Of a stretch of 64,000 nt of DNA, positions 46,661 through 56,134 are shown piece after piece. Under the pieces are notes generated by a model, which was not told the DNA's origin, searched no databases, and saw only the letters and a program-made list of their open reading frames with translations. Made by a program: the position numbers and the translations under genes. The stretch covers positions 2,594,501 through 2,658,500 of the forward strand of contig NZ_CP075187.1 of the NCBI RefSeq assembly GCF_020510665.1. The letters run 5' to 3'. This DNA is from Dechloromonas denitrificans. GTDB taxonomy: Bacteria > Pseudomonadota > Gammaproteobacteria > Burkholderiales > Rhodocyclaceae. Numbering within the stretch: position 1 is the stretch's first letter; each line of letters starts with the position of its first letter.

Positions 46661-47629
46661 TCAGCCTGCCTTGACCGGCGAGGTAAGGCCAGTCAGGCGA
46701 CGCGCCAACGTTTCCGACAAACGCTGAGGCTCGAATTTTGGAACATATTCATCAACACCGACCGACAAACCCAATTTCTGGTTTGACATCCCGGAGAGAG
46801 ACGAATGCATCACTACGGCAACGCCATTGAAACGAGGATCTGACTTGATTTTCTTAGTCAGGATATAGCCATCCATTTCCGGCATTTCGATATCGGTCAG
46901 CACCAGATTGATGATCGATGAGACGGGCTTGCCTACAGACTGGGCGTACTTTGCTACCTTGTCCATCTCTTCCCACATCTGGCGGCCATTGACGGCACTG
47001 ATACCCTTGACGCCCATGGCCGACAAGGTTCGTTCAATCTGCTTGCGTGCCACACTGGAATCGTCGCAGTAAAAGACCGTGCAATCAGGACGATCGAGGG
47101 CGACGACGCCACGGAACATGATTTCATTATCGATGCTCGTCGTTTCCGACAGCACCTTTTCCACATCCATCATCATGACCAGACGGTTGTCATCAAGCTC
47201 GGTCACGGCTGTTACCAAGCCGCCCGTTTGTGCCATCAGCATCTCGGGAGGCACACGCATCTTGCTCCAGTCGAGACGAAGAATGGTGTCGACCCCTTCG
47301 ACAAGGAAGCCTTGCGTGTGGCCGTTATATTCAGTCACGATCATGATTTCACGCGGCGTATCGGCGGAAATTCCCGAGTACTTGGCAAGGTCGATGACCG
47401 GGACCAGTACACCGCGCAAACTAACCATCCCCTCAACGGAAGACGGCATTTCCGGAGCGGCGGTGATCAGCGGCGTACGCATCACCTCCCGGACTTTGAA
47501 TACATTGATCCCGTAAGTTTCCCGACGCCCGGTTCGTTGATCGACACCGAGGAAAAAAAGGAGGATTTCAAGCTTGTTTGTCCCCGCAAGCTTTGTTCTA
47601 GCGTCAATATTCTTAAGCAACTCTGACAT
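46661..47629 (-). CDS. cheV: Chemotaxis coupling protein CheV (copy 2)
   Basis: The 322-residue product has a CheW-like domain (about 20-165: YGINVFKVREVMRTPLI) and a receiver domain (about 180-310) with LVLTDIEMPEMDGY. It is clearly a paralogue of the cheV immediately downstream. It is first in the cheV-cheV-cheY-cheZ-cheA unit, about 135 bases after a sigma-28 promoter. Multiple CheVs may serve different receptor subsets; that is inference. Confidence 0.95.
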   Translation of the reverse strand: MSELLKNIDARTKLAGTNKLEILLFFLGVDQRTGRRETYGINVFKVREVMRTPLITAAPEMPSSVEGMVSLRGVLVPVIDLAKYSGISADTPREIMIVTEYNGHTQGFLVEGVDTILRLDWSKMRVPPEMLMAQTGGLVTAVTELDDNRLVMMMDVEKVLSETTSIDNEIMFRGVVALDRPDCTVFYCDDSSVARKQIERTLSAMGVKGISAVNGRQMWEEMDKVAKYAQSVGKPVSSIINLVLTDIEMPEMDGYILTKKIKSDPRFNGVAVVMHSSLSGMSNQKLGLSVGVDEYVPKFEPQRLSETLARRLTGLTSPVKAG

Positions 47630-47762
47630 TTCTATCCCCTCGCACGTCGTGCGTTCTACTTCTTGGTCCAGCTATTGTACCGAGGCAACCCAGTCACCTC
47701 ACTGCCAGCCTGGACCATTTGGCGACACTCTCCACAGGGAGATCGTATCGACGCATCCTACC

Positions 47763-47789
47763 TCATCGGCCCAACAAAGCGATACTTTA
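47763..47789 (-). promoter_or_regulatory. Sigma-28 promoter of the cheV-cheA unit
   Basis: On the minus strand TAAAGTAT, an 11-base spacer and GCCGATGA match 13 of 16 positions of the FliA consensus. It overlaps the last bases of the STAS gene and lies upstream of cheV copy 2, with a leader of about 125 bases. It makes this chemotaxis unit a late (class IV-type) one. Confidence 0.8.
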
Positions 47790-48092
47790 GGAAATATGGA
47801 ACAATTTACCAAAATTAGCAATATCGAGAACCTGTTTTACATTCCCGCGCACGCCGATCAAGGCAACCTCTTTATTTGCACCACCCAGTTTGTCGCGCAG
47901 CATCAGCAACATGCCAAGAGCAGAACTATCCAGATAGTCCACGCCTGAAAAATCAACCGTCACAGAACGAACTGCAGCATCCGCCACCAAAGGTTCATAG
48001 GCTCCGCGAAATTCACGGTGCGTATTAAAATCAAATCGACCAGTTAATTTCAGGATGGCCTTGCTACCTTCCTTGCTAACGTTTGCTTGCAT
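47787..48092 (-). CDS. STAS domain protein (anti-sigma factor antagonist type)
   Basis: The 101-residue protein is a single STAS domain with the conserved loop FSGVDYLDSSALGMLLMLRDKL (about 49-70); the serine pair Ser56/Ser57 is the usual phosphorylation site. Such proteins act as partners of anti-sigma kinases or phosphatases. No matching kinase is encoded in the window. It lies between cheB and cheV in the chemotaxis cluster, with a possible sigma-28 site upstream. It may be a motility or biofilm regulator; function is not determined. Confidence 0.88.
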   Translation of the reverse strand: MQANVSKEGSKAILKLTGRFDFNTHREFRGAYEPLVADAAVRSVTVDFSGVDYLDSSALGMLLMLRDKLGGANKEVALIGVRGNVKQVLDIANFGKLFHIS

Positions 48093-48116
48093 GTGACTTC
48101 CTGTCTGGATAGAAAT

Positions 48117-48142
48117 TTAACGACACTCAGTTTAATACTTTA
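48117..48142 (-). promoter_or_regulatory. Possible sigma-28 promoter of the STAS gene
   Basis: On the minus strand TAAAGTAT and GTCGTTAA resemble the two FliA boxes (12 of 16 matches), but the spacer is 10 rather than 11 bases. It lies 25 bases before the STAS gene start. The call is tentative. Confidence 0.45.
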
Positions 48143-48170
48143 GCCATAGACGGCAAACACGACAATCAGA

Positions 48171-49232
48171 TTAGCGCGAAACGGCCTGCAGCACACGTTT
48201 AGCCATGTCATCAAGGCTGCATTGCTCCTCAACCGCACCGACCACGAATGCCTCTCGCGGCATGCCATAAACCACACAACTGGCTTCATCCTGCCCAAAG
48301 GTCCTGGCCCCAGCCTGGCGCATGCGCAACAATCCTTGAGCACCGTCCTTGCCCATTCCCGTCAAAATCACGCCGACCGCCTGCCGCCCAACCAGGCTGG
48401 CAGCGGAATCGAACAAGACATCAACAGATGGCCTGTGTCGATTGACCGGAGGCGTCGCCTGCAACTCAGTAACGTAACCCGATGCAGACCGGCGAATCTG
48501 CAGATGAGAATGCCCCGGAGCAATGTAGACCGTGCCCCCTTCAACTTTCTCGTTCCCTTGCGACTCAAGTATGCGCGGTGCGCACAAACCATCCAGGCGA
48601 CGAGCGAATGAAGCCGTAAATGCCTCCGGCATATGCTGGACAATCAGAATGGGAGGACAATCGGCAGGAATTCCCATGAGAAACTCCTTGAGCGCCTCCG
48701 TGCCGCCGGTCGACGCCCCGACAAAGATGATTTTGCCACTTGCCGCAACACGAGCCAGCGGCGCGGGCGATGCTGCGGGCAGCGCCGTAGCAGTCAAAGG
48801 CGGGCGCGGAATACTCTGGCGACGCAGGCGAGCACCTTTGGCCGCCCGAATCTTGTCGACGAGTTCCTCGGCATAATCCTCCATACTTTTCATACCGTCC
48901 GCACGTGGTTTACCAATAAAATCAACGGCCCCAAGTTCGAGTGCCTTCAGGGTTGAATTTGACCCGGCTTCGGTATACGCAGAAACCATGACAACCGGCA
49001 TCGGCCGCAAACGCATCAACCGCTCAAGAAACTCAAGCCCGTCCATCTTGGGCATCTGGACATCCAGCGTCAGCACGTCGGGATTGAGGACCTTGATCAT
49101 CTCCCGTGCCGACGGTGCATCGGGAGCAGCACCGACAACCTGCATGTCCGGTGCTGAATTGATCATTTCTGTTAACAGCCCCCGCATCAGGGCAGAGTCA
49201 TCAACCACCAAAACCCGAGTCTTCATCGGCAT
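48171..49232 (-). CDS. cheB: Chemotaxis methylesterase CheB
   Basis: CheB removes methyl groups from receptors and deamidates glutamines. The 353-residue product has a receiver domain with Asp57 ([13 protein letters not shown]), a linker and a methylesterase domain. The catalytic triad candidates are Ser in [10 protein letters not shown], His in [13 protein letters not shown] and Asp in [10 protein letters not shown]. It follows cheD and cheR, its usual partners. Confidence 0.96.
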   Translation of the reverse strand: MPMKTRVLVVDDSALMRGLLTEMINSAPDMQVVGAAPDAPSAREMIKVLNPDVLTLDVQMPKMDGLEFLERLMRLRPMPVVMVSAYTEAGSNSTLKALELGAVDFIGKPRADGMKSMEDYAEELVDKIRAAKGARLRRQSIPRPPLTATALPAASPAPLARVAASGKIIFVGASTGGTEALKEFLMGIPADCPPILIVQHMPEAFTASFARRLDGLCAPRILESQGNEKVEGGTVYIAPGHSHLQIRRSASGYVTELQATPPVNRHRPSVDVLFDSAASLVGRQAVGVILTGMGKDGAQGLLRMRQAGARTFGQDEASCVVYGMPREAFVVGAVEEQCSLDDMAKRVLQAVSR

Positions 49233-49278
49233 GAATCCAGCAAAATATAGTCAATAGTCATGAACAAAGCTTGGCATC

Positions 49279-49884
49279 TCAAATAAACAACTCGACATCG
49301 CCCTCAACCTTCGAAACAGAGAGGCGATCCTTGTAGTCACGCTCTCGGCTAAACAGGGTTTCGTTATGTACGCGATGCAATTTCTTGACGAGAACTTTGC
49401 CAGTTTTTGGAAAATAGTAGACTTTCCGCGGGTACGAATCCAGCAAATCCTTTGCCACAACAGGGATTTTTTCTGTTTTCAAATATTCAAGAACAAACTC
49501 GGCATTCTTGGCCCCCACATTGCTGCTGGCCAAACTGGCCAAGACAGCCCCCCCGCCGAAAACCTTGGCTTCGAGACGATTCCGCCGGGCCCCCATCTTG
49601 AGCAGATGGTTGATCAGAACCTCCATGGCATAGGTCCCGTAGCGTGCCGATGCGCCAACCGTATCGCGGCCGCCGTCATCCGGCAGCATGAAGTGATTCA
49701 TTCCGCCCACGCCAGAATCCGTATCCCGGATGCAAGCGGCAACGCAAGAACCCAATACGGTCACGAGCAAAATACCCGTAGCAGAAACGAAATATTCACC
49801 GGGCAGAATTTTCGCAGCATCCGCCTGAAAATTCCGGTCGTAATAGCGGTTGGTTGCTAGATGTTCATCATAAGCGTGCTGCAC
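49279..49884 (-). CDS. cheD: Chemoreceptor glutamine deamidase CheD
   Basis: CheD deamidates receptor glutamines and can interact with CheC-type phosphatases. The 201-residue product has the catalytic cysteine in LGSCVAACIRD (about 45-55) and the histidine in GMNHFMLP. It starts at GTG with a good SD (GAGGGA). The C-terminus is GDVELFI, similar to the small ORF after motB. It lies between cheR and cheB. Confidence 0.95.
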   Translation of the reverse strand: MQHAYDEHLATNRYYDRNFQADAAKILPGEYFVSATGILLVTVLGSCVAACIRDTDSGVGGMNHFMLPDDGGRDTVGASARYGTYAMEVLINHLLKMGARRNRLEAKVFGGGAVLASLASSNVGAKNAEFVLEYLKTEKIPVVAKDLLDSYPRKVYYFPKTGKVLVKKLHRVHNETLFSRERDYKDRLSVSKVEGDVELFI

Positions 49885-49898
49885 TTTTATCCCTCGAT

Positions 49899-50801
49899 CT
49901 ACTTCGGCTTCGCCAGGGCGTAGACGGTTTTTCCGAGCGACTTGAACAAATCAGCCGCATGCAAAAAACTTTCCGAGTGACCTGCAAACATCAATCCATC
50001 CGGCTGCATCATCGGAGCGAAGCGCGCCAGAATTTTGTATTGGGTCGGCTTATCGAAGTAGATCATCACATTCCGGCAGAAAATGATGTCCAGCGGCCCT
50101 CGTACAGGCCAGTTCGGCTCCAGCAGATTGACACGCTGAAACTCGATCATCCGCTTCAATTCGGGACGAACGGCAACGCTTCCCTCCTGGCTGCCAGTTC
50201 CGCGAAGAAAGAATTTTCGCAGTCGCTCGGGGGAGATTTTATCAACGCGATCAAGGGGATAGATCCCTTTCTGAGCCGTAGCAAGTACATTGGTATCGAG
50301 ATCCGACGCAATGATCGAGACGTGCGAGGCATTGGCCCCGAAAGTCTCGGCAACCGTCATGGCGATTGAGTAGGGCTCTTCCCCGGTCGACGCAGCAGAA
50401 CACCAAACTTTGATCGGGCGCTTGGTACCGAGCTTCTGCAGATGTTCGGCAAAAATCGGAAAATGATGCGGCTCACGGAAGAAGGAGGTCAAATTGGTCG
50501 TCAGTGAATTGACGAAGCGCTCCCATTCGTCGCCCCCGTTTTTCTCCAACGCATCAAGATACTCGGCGAAGCTCGGCTTGCCTGTTGCGCGAAGGCGGCG
50601 GGCAAGCCGCGAATAAACCATGTCCTGTTTGACTGGCGACAACGAGATGCCGGCATGTTGATAAATAAGTTTCCGGACACGCTCGAAATCTGCCGCGGAA
50701 AAACTGAACTCGCGCAGCCCCTGCTCCCTGCTGCCCAGTACCTTGGCTGACGAGAGCTCGGGCTTGGCAAGCGGAGGTAATGGTTTTCTCAGATCGACCA
50801 T
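49899..50801 (-). CDS. cheR: Chemotaxis methyltransferase CheR
   Basis: CheR methylates receptor glutamates using S-adenosylmethionine. From the ATG at 50801 it has 300 residues. It has a helical N-domain and a methyltransferase domain with the SAM-binding block VWCSAASTGEEPYSIAM (about 130-146) and LTTNLTSFFREPHHF upstream of it. The preceding MCP stop codon is 2 bases away. Both nearby receptors end in xWxxF, a likely CheR tether. Confidence 0.96.
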   Translation of the reverse strand: MVDLRKPLPPLAKPELSSAKVLGSREQGLREFSFSAADFERVRKLIYQHAGISLSPVKQDMVYSRLARRLRATGKPSFAEYLDALEKNGGDEWERFVNSLTTNLTSFFREPHHFPIFAEHLQKLGTKRPIKVWCSAASTGEEPYSIAMTVAETFGANASHVSIIASDLDTNVLATAQKGIYPLDRVDKISPERLRKFFLRGTGSQEGSVAVRPELKRMIEFQRVNLLEPNWPVRGPLDIIFCRNVMIYFDKPTQYKILARFAPMMQPDGLMFAGHSESFLHAADLFKSLGKTVYALAKPK

Positions 50802-50803
50802 GA

Positions 50804-53155
50804 CTAAAACTCTTCCCATTCATCATCCAGCGTTGCAGGCAGTGCCGTCGGTTTCTTGCCACCGAGACGCTCGTTTGGAGCCAGTTGGGGACGCGACGCA
50901 CGCTGAGTGGGCGCCTCTTCGCGTCGAACCACCTTGGCGCCCTCTGTCAAACGGAACACAGAAACGGCCTGCGACAGGCTATTCGCCTGCTCTTCCAGGC
51001 TTTCTGCTGCGGCAGCCGCCTCTTCAACCAAAGCCGCATTTTGTTGCGTAACCTCATCCATCTGGCTGACAGCCAGACTGACCTGCTCGATCCCGGAACT
51101 TTGCTCACGGCTGGCATCCGAAATATCGGCCATGATCTTGGCAACACGCTTGATGCTTGAGACAACCTCTTCCATTGTGCGCCCGGCCTGATCAACCAGC
51201 TTGTTGCCAGTTTGAACCTTTTCGACTGAATCGGAGATCAGTCCCTTGATTTCCTTGGCTGCAGCCGCACTGCGCTGAGCCAGGTTACGAACCTCTGTCG
51301 CCACGACGGCAAAGCCACGCCCTTGCTCACCGGCACGCGCCGCCTCGACGGCCGCATTCAAGGCCAGGATATTGGTCTGGAAGGCAATGCCATCAATCAC
51401 GCCAATGATATCGGCAATTTTGTGGCTAGACTGGTGGATGGCACTCATCGTTTGCACTACCTGGCTAACGACCTCACCGCCCTTGACCGCAACCTGCTGT
51501 GCATTGCTGGCCAGTTCATTGGCCTGCCGCGAATTATCCGCATTCTGCTTCACCGTGCTGGTGATCTGCTCCATGCTCGATGCGGTTTCTTCCAAACTGC
51601 TGGCCTGCTCTTCTGTCCGGCTGGAAAGATCCTGATTGCCGCTGGCAATTTCCTTGGCGGCCGTATTGATCGCATCCGTTGCCTGCATGATCTGCTCAAC
51701 GATCTCCCGCAGACGACTCACCGTCAGATTGGCATCATCCTTGAGCTGCCCGAAAGTCCCTTCGTAATCTGCTGCAATTGTTTTCGTCAAATCGCCTTCG
51801 GCCATGGCGGAAAGAACGCGAACCACATCCTCCAAGCCGTTCTGGCTGGTTTCGACCAAGCGGTTCAAATCATTGGCCAGGCGCAAAAAGAAACCATTCT
51901 TGCCGTCGACCGCGACACGACGACTGAAATCGCCCCGCGAAGCACCACTGACGATATCGGCAACTTCATCCTCGACTGCCACCTCAGCCGTCCGGTCGAC
52001 CCACTCGACGGCATAGCCAAGACGCTGGTTACGCTCGTTGATCACCGGCGTCACAGCCAGCGAGAAAGTCCGCCCCCCCAGCTTGATTGATGCCCGATGA
52101 GTACCACTCAGCTTATCCAGCATTCCGCGCTGGTGGGCCGGGTTCTTGTGGAAAATATCGATGTTGCTGCCCATCAGCGTTGACTGCGAAAATTGCGGCA
52201 AATCCTTGCGAATATCATTCTCGGCCACGGCGAACATTTCATGTACCGCACGGTTCATGTAGATGATGTTCAAGCCATCATCCGCAATCATCACGTTGGT
52301 TGCCACGTTATCCAGGCCAATCTTGATACGAAGATTTTCTTCACTGACACGATTGGCCTCGGCAACATCACACCCAAGCTTGATCTGCATTGACTGCATG
52401 GCCTGTAGCACTTTGCCGATTTCATCATTCCGATTGAAATTGAATTTGTTGTAATACTCGCCTGCGGCAATCTTACGGAAGGTATCGGTCACCAACTGCA
52501 GCGGCTGGACCAACCCGCCGGCCACAGAGTTCAGTATCCCAAAACCGAGAACCGCGGCAACGACGGCGATAATCGGCGCGGCAACACCGATTTGCCCACC
52601 GGCAAATCCAAGGACAAGCAGTGCGGCGACCATCACAAGGCCGGCCAGATTAAGCTTGGTCGAGACGGGCATGTCACGGAGCGAAGCACCAATGCCTTCG
52701 CCACCGGAGATGACAGCGCCACGCACGATACGCTGGCTTCCCTGGCGCTTTTCACGGAACTGGCGATAAATGGCATCAACCTGCTGAATGACCGCAGGCT
52801 CGGCCTTGCGCCGGACCGACATGTAACCGGTTACCTGTCCATTTTCCCAGATGGGTGTGGCATTGGCCTCCACCCAATAGTAATCACCATTTTTGCAGCG
52901 ATTCTTGACGTAGCCTGTCCAGGGGCGGTTCTGCTTCAGCGTACCCCAGAGATCATGAAACGCTTCGACGGGCATATCGGGGTGACGCACAAGATTATGA
53001 GGTTCACCGATCAACTCAGCTTCTGTAAAGCCACTGATCTCGAGAAAGTCACGGTTGATATAGGTAATCCGCCCCTTCAGATCGGTTTTTGAAACGATCA
53101 GGGTATCAGGGCGAAGGATGACTTCCTTATCGGTTACCGGCAGATTTGTTCTCAT
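50804..53155 (-). CDS. Aer-like PAS chemoreceptor (energy taxis)
   Basis: The 783-residue receptor begins with a cytoplasmic PAS domain (about 12-115) like that of E. coli Aer. It carries NLVRHPDMP with the Arg, His and Asp associated with FAD binding. A hydrophobic membrane region (about 168-215), a HAMP-like segment and a second PAS (about 285-395) follow. The signalling domain (about 480-735) contains the hairpin tip [22 protein letters not shown]. It ends DDEWEEF, a CheR/CheB-tether type pentapeptide. No periplasmic sensing domain is present, so redox or oxygen sensing is likely. Confidence 0.93.
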   Translation of the reverse strand: MRTNLPVTDKEVILRPDTLIVSKTDLKGRITYINRDFLEISGFTEAELIGEPHNLVRHPDMPVEAFHDLWGTLKQNRPWTGYVKNRCKNGDYYWVEANATPIWENGQVTGYMSVRRKAEPAVIQQVDAIYRQFREKRQGSQRIVRGAVISGGEGIGASLRDMPVSTKLNLAGLVMVAALLVLGFAGGQIGVAAPIIAVVAAVLGFGILNSVAGGLVQPLQLVTDTFRKIAAGEYYNKFNFNRNDEIGKVLQAMQSMQIKLGCDVAEANRVSEENLRIKIGLDNVATNVMIADDGLNIIYMNRAVHEMFAVAENDIRKDLPQFSQSTLMGSNIDIFHKNPAHQRGMLDKLSGTHRASIKLGGRTFSLAVTPVINERNQRLGYAVEWVDRTAEVAVEDEVADIVSGASRGDFSRRVAVDGKNGFFLRLANDLNRLVETSQNGLEDVVRVLSAMAEGDLTKTIAADYEGTFGQLKDDANLTVSRLREIVEQIMQATDAINTAAKEIASGNQDLSSRTEEQASSLEETASSMEQITSTVKQNADNSRQANELASNAQQVAVKGGEVVSQVVQTMSAIHQSSHKIADIIGVIDGIAFQTNILALNAAVEAARAGEQGRGFAVVATEVRNLAQRSAAAAKEIKGLISDSVEKVQTGNKLVDQAGRTMEEVVSSIKRVAKIMADISDASREQSSGIEQVSLAVSQMDEVTQQNAALVEEAAAAAESLEEQANSLSQAVSVFRLTEGAKVVRREEAPTQRASRPQLAPNERLGGKKPTALPATLDDEWEEF

Positions 53156-53183
53156 TTTTTCTCCTCGTCACTCTTCTCTCGGA

Positions 53184-55592
53184 TCAAAACTCAGCCCATT
53201 CATCGGCCCCACCACCCTGCGACACCTGATGGGCGGGTGCTTTCTGGGCCGTTTGCTGCAAGCGCACGGGGTTCTTGTGTGACAAAGCCGGGCGAGTTGC
53301 CGCCGGCGGCGCACGCCGAACCTCAGGAACAACGGGGGCAGCAGCCTGGCGATGTCCGGTCAGAGCGAAGACGGACACCGAGCTCATCAGATTGCGCGCC
53401 TGTTCCTCGAGACTTTCAGCGGCAGCCGCAGCCTGTTCGACAAGTGCGGCATTCTGCTGCGTCATTTCATCCATCTGGCTCACCGCCAGCCCGACCTGAT
53501 CGATACCTGAACTTTGCTCCCGGCTGGCCTCCGAAATATCGGCCATGATGTTGGCAACGCGCTTGATACTGGCCACCACCTCTTCCATCGTGCGGCCGGC
53601 CTGATCGACAAGCCGGTTCCCTGTTTCAACCTTTTCAACCGAGTCGGCAATCAGCCCCTTGATCTCCTTGGCGGCGGCAGCACTGCGCTGCGCCAGATTG
53701 CGCACCTCGGTTGCCACGACGGCAAAACCACGCCCCTGCTCGCCGGCACGCGCCGCCTCGACCGCTGCATTCAAAGCCAGGATGTTGGTCTGGAAGGCAA
53801 TCCCGTCGATCACCCCGATAATGTCGGCGATCTTGCTGCTTGAGTGATGAATCGCCCCCATGGTCTGGACGACCTGGCCAACCATTTCACCGCCCTTCAC
53901 CGCAATCTGCTGGGCGCTATTCGCCAACTCGTTGGCCTGGCGCGAATTGTCGGAGTTCTGGCGGACGGTCCCGGTCAACTGCTCCATGCTGGAAGCCGTT
54001 TCCTCAAGACTGCTGGCCTGTTCTTCCGTCCGGCTGGAAAGATCCTGATTGCCGGAGGCGATTTCCTGAGCGGCGGTATTAATGGCTTCCGAAGCATCCT
54101 TGATGGAGAAAATGATCTCCTGAAGATTGTCGACCGTAGCATTGGCATCATCCTTGAGCTTCCCAAGCATGCCGCGGTAGTCGGTATCAATTTTCTGGGT
54201 CAGATCGCCGTGCGACATGCGGGTCAGCATGGCACCCACGTCACCCAATGCGCGGGAGTTTGCCGCCAGCAGATCATTGATGCCTTCCGAGATCTGCTTG
54301 AAAAAGCCGGTCATCTTTTCTGCATTCAGACGCTTGCTGAAATCGCCCGCAACCGCATCGGCAATAATGCTCGACACTTCACTCTCGATTTCCACCTCAG
54401 CCGTACGGTCGCGCCATTCGACAACCGTACCGAGACGCTCGGCACGCTCATTCATGATCGGACAAGCAACCAGGCTGAAATACCGCCCTCCGACATGGAT
54501 TTCCGCACGATACGTACCTTTCAGCCCGGCCAGCAAGTTCCGCTGATGACTGGGTTGCTTATGGTAGATATCGAAGTTGGATCCCAGGATTGCATCCGCC
54601 CGGAAGTTGGGCAATTCCTTACGCAAATCGCTTTCGGCCAGACGCATCATTTCGAGCACGGCTGCATTGCAGTAAATGATCCGGCCATCCGGATCAGCCA
54701 CCATCACGCTATTCGACGTCACGTCCAGCGCCACCTTGATCCGCAAGGTTTCATCTGCAGCAAGGCGATCGCTTTCAATGCGAGCCTTCAGTTGCGCCTG
54801 CATTTTCTCGAGTGCGTGCATGACATCCGAAACCTGATCCTTGCCCGAAGTATCGATCTGGTTATCCAACTGCAGCGAAGCCACGGCATCAGCCACCCCC
54901 AGAGCACCGGCCAACGGCAGCGTGATACTGCGGGTAAAAACGTAGGAAAAAACGGCAATCAAAGCGGTAACCGCCAGCGCCAGAAGGATGAGCAAACGCG
55001 AAGTCGACTCGTATGTCTGCTGCGCCTCAACGAAAAGCTGACGCCCCGACTCGCTGTAGTAAACCCGCAGCGCCTCGGCCGCCTGGCTTGCCTTCACATA
55101 CGCGGGACGAGTGGTTTTGACATAAATATCCGCTGCTTGGTCAAAATCCCCTGCATGCAAGGATTTTGCAGCCTCCAGCAAGCCCTCTTTGACAAAAACA
55201 GCACGCGCCGACTCATATTCAGCGGCTAGTGCCTGCTCCTGCTCGTTCAGTTGCCGGGCCTTGAATTGCGACCAGAGCGCAGTGATCTGGTCACGGTTTT
55301 TAGCCACCTGATCCGTGTGCATGGTAATCGGATGATCGTGCTTGACGGCAAGCTTGCCCGCCGGGTCATGCAACAAGGCAGAGACAATCTGCTGGTTGTT
55401 TTCGGCCATCAGGGTCTGGATACGCAGGACGATCGCACCGGGCTCCAGTTTTTCGACATAAACGGACTCGGTGGCACGATTCAGATCACGCATGTAGAAC
55501 AGCGCCAGTCCGACCAGTACGGAAAACCATAAGGCCATACTGAGCGCCTGCCAGAACAAACGAGTACCTATTCGCATATTTCTCAACATCAT
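53184..55592 (-). CDS. Methyl-accepting chemotaxis protein with PAS domain
   Basis: The 802-residue receptor has an N-terminal membrane helix (about 13-33), a periplasmic four-helix-bundle-type ligand domain (about 35-190), a second membrane helix (about 195-215), HAMP, a PAS domain (about 300-410) and a signalling domain (about 500-750). The signalling domain is nearly identical to that of the Aer-like receptor next to it. It ends ADEWAEF, again xWxxF. The ligand is unknown. Confidence 0.93.
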   Translation of the reverse strand: MMLRNMRIGTRLFWQALSMALWFSVLVGLALFYMRDLNRATESVYVEKLEPGAIVLRIQTLMAENNQQIVSALLHDPAGKLAVKHDHPITMHTDQVAKNRDQITALWSQFKARQLNEQEQALAAEYESARAVFVKEGLLEAAKSLHAGDFDQAADIYVKTTRPAYVKASQAAEALRVYYSESGRQLFVEAQQTYESTSRLLILLALAVTALIAVFSYVFTRSITLPLAGALGVADAVASLQLDNQIDTSGKDQVSDVMHALEKMQAQLKARIESDRLAADETLRIKVALDVTSNSVMVADPDGRIIYCNAAVLEMMRLAESDLRKELPNFRADAILGSNFDIYHKQPSHQRNLLAGLKGTYRAEIHVGGRYFSLVACPIMNERAERLGTVVEWRDRTAEVEIESEVSSIIADAVAGDFSKRLNAEKMTGFFKQISEGINDLLAANSRALGDVGAMLTRMSHGDLTQKIDTDYRGMLGKLKDDANATVDNLQEIIFSIKDASEAINTAAQEIASGNQDLSSRTEEQASSLEETASSMEQLTGTVRQNSDNSRQANELANSAQQIAVKGGEMVGQVVQTMGAIHHSSSKIADIIGVIDGIAFQTNILALNAAVEAARAGEQGRGFAVVATEVRNLAQRSAAAAKEIKGLIADSVEKVETGNRLVDQAGRTMEEVVASIKRVANIMADISEASREQSSGIDQVGLAVSQMDEMTQQNAALVEQAAAAAESLEEQARNLMSSVSVFALTGHRQAAAPVVPEVRRAPPAATRPALSHKNPVRLQQTAQKAPAHQVSQGGGADEWAEF

Positions 55593-55611
55593 TGCTCCTT
55601 GGCAGCCAGTA

Positions 55612-56112
55612 TCAGGCGGCAGCGCTATCGATCAGTTCCATGTCGGCACTGGTCATGAGACGTTCAATATCGGTCACGATCATCATGCGGGAATCCTGCG
55701 AAGCAAGCCCGAGAATGTACTTGGTATCAAAACTGCCGGAAAAGTCAGGCGCCGGCCTGATCTGGCTTGACGTCAGCGAAATGACATCAGAAACACTGTC
55801 GACCACGACACCAATCACTCGCCCGGCCACATTCAGGATGATCACGACGGTGAAAGGGGTGTATTCGATCTTGCCCAGGTTGAATTTGATTCTCAGGTCA
55901 ACAATGGGAACGATAATGCCGCGCAGATTAATCACACCCTTGATGAAGGGGGGCGAATTGGCAATCAAGGTCGGCGGTTCATAGCCCCGAATTTCCTGCA
56001 CCTTGAGAATATCGATTGCATACTCCTCGCTGCCCAGCGTAAAGGTCAGAAACTCACTGGCAATCAGGTCATCTTCTGCCACCGTCACGCCACCATGTGT
56101 CTTCGCTTCCAT
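55612..56112 (-). CDS. cheW: Chemotaxis adaptor CheW
   Basis: CheW couples receptors to CheA. The 166-residue product is one CheW domain with [41 protein letters not shown] and [13 protein letters not shown]. It lies between cheA copy 2 and the receptor genes. Confidence 0.96.
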   Translation of the reverse strand: MEAKTHGGVTVAEDDLIASEFLTFTLGSEEYAIDILKVQEIRGYEPPTLIANSPPFIKGVINLRGIIVPIVDLRIKFNLGKIEYTPFTVVIILNVAGRVIGVVVDSVSDVISLTSSQIRPAPDFSGSFDTKYILGLASQDSRMMIVTDIERLMTSADMELIDSAAA

Positions 56113-56134
56113 ACGTTGCTCCTTGGTTCAGCCG

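Noticed and set aside
53844..55229. 461-codon open frame opposite the second MCP gene
   Set aside because: Antisense to a well-supported receptor gene, with no domain or RBS context; a shadow frame.
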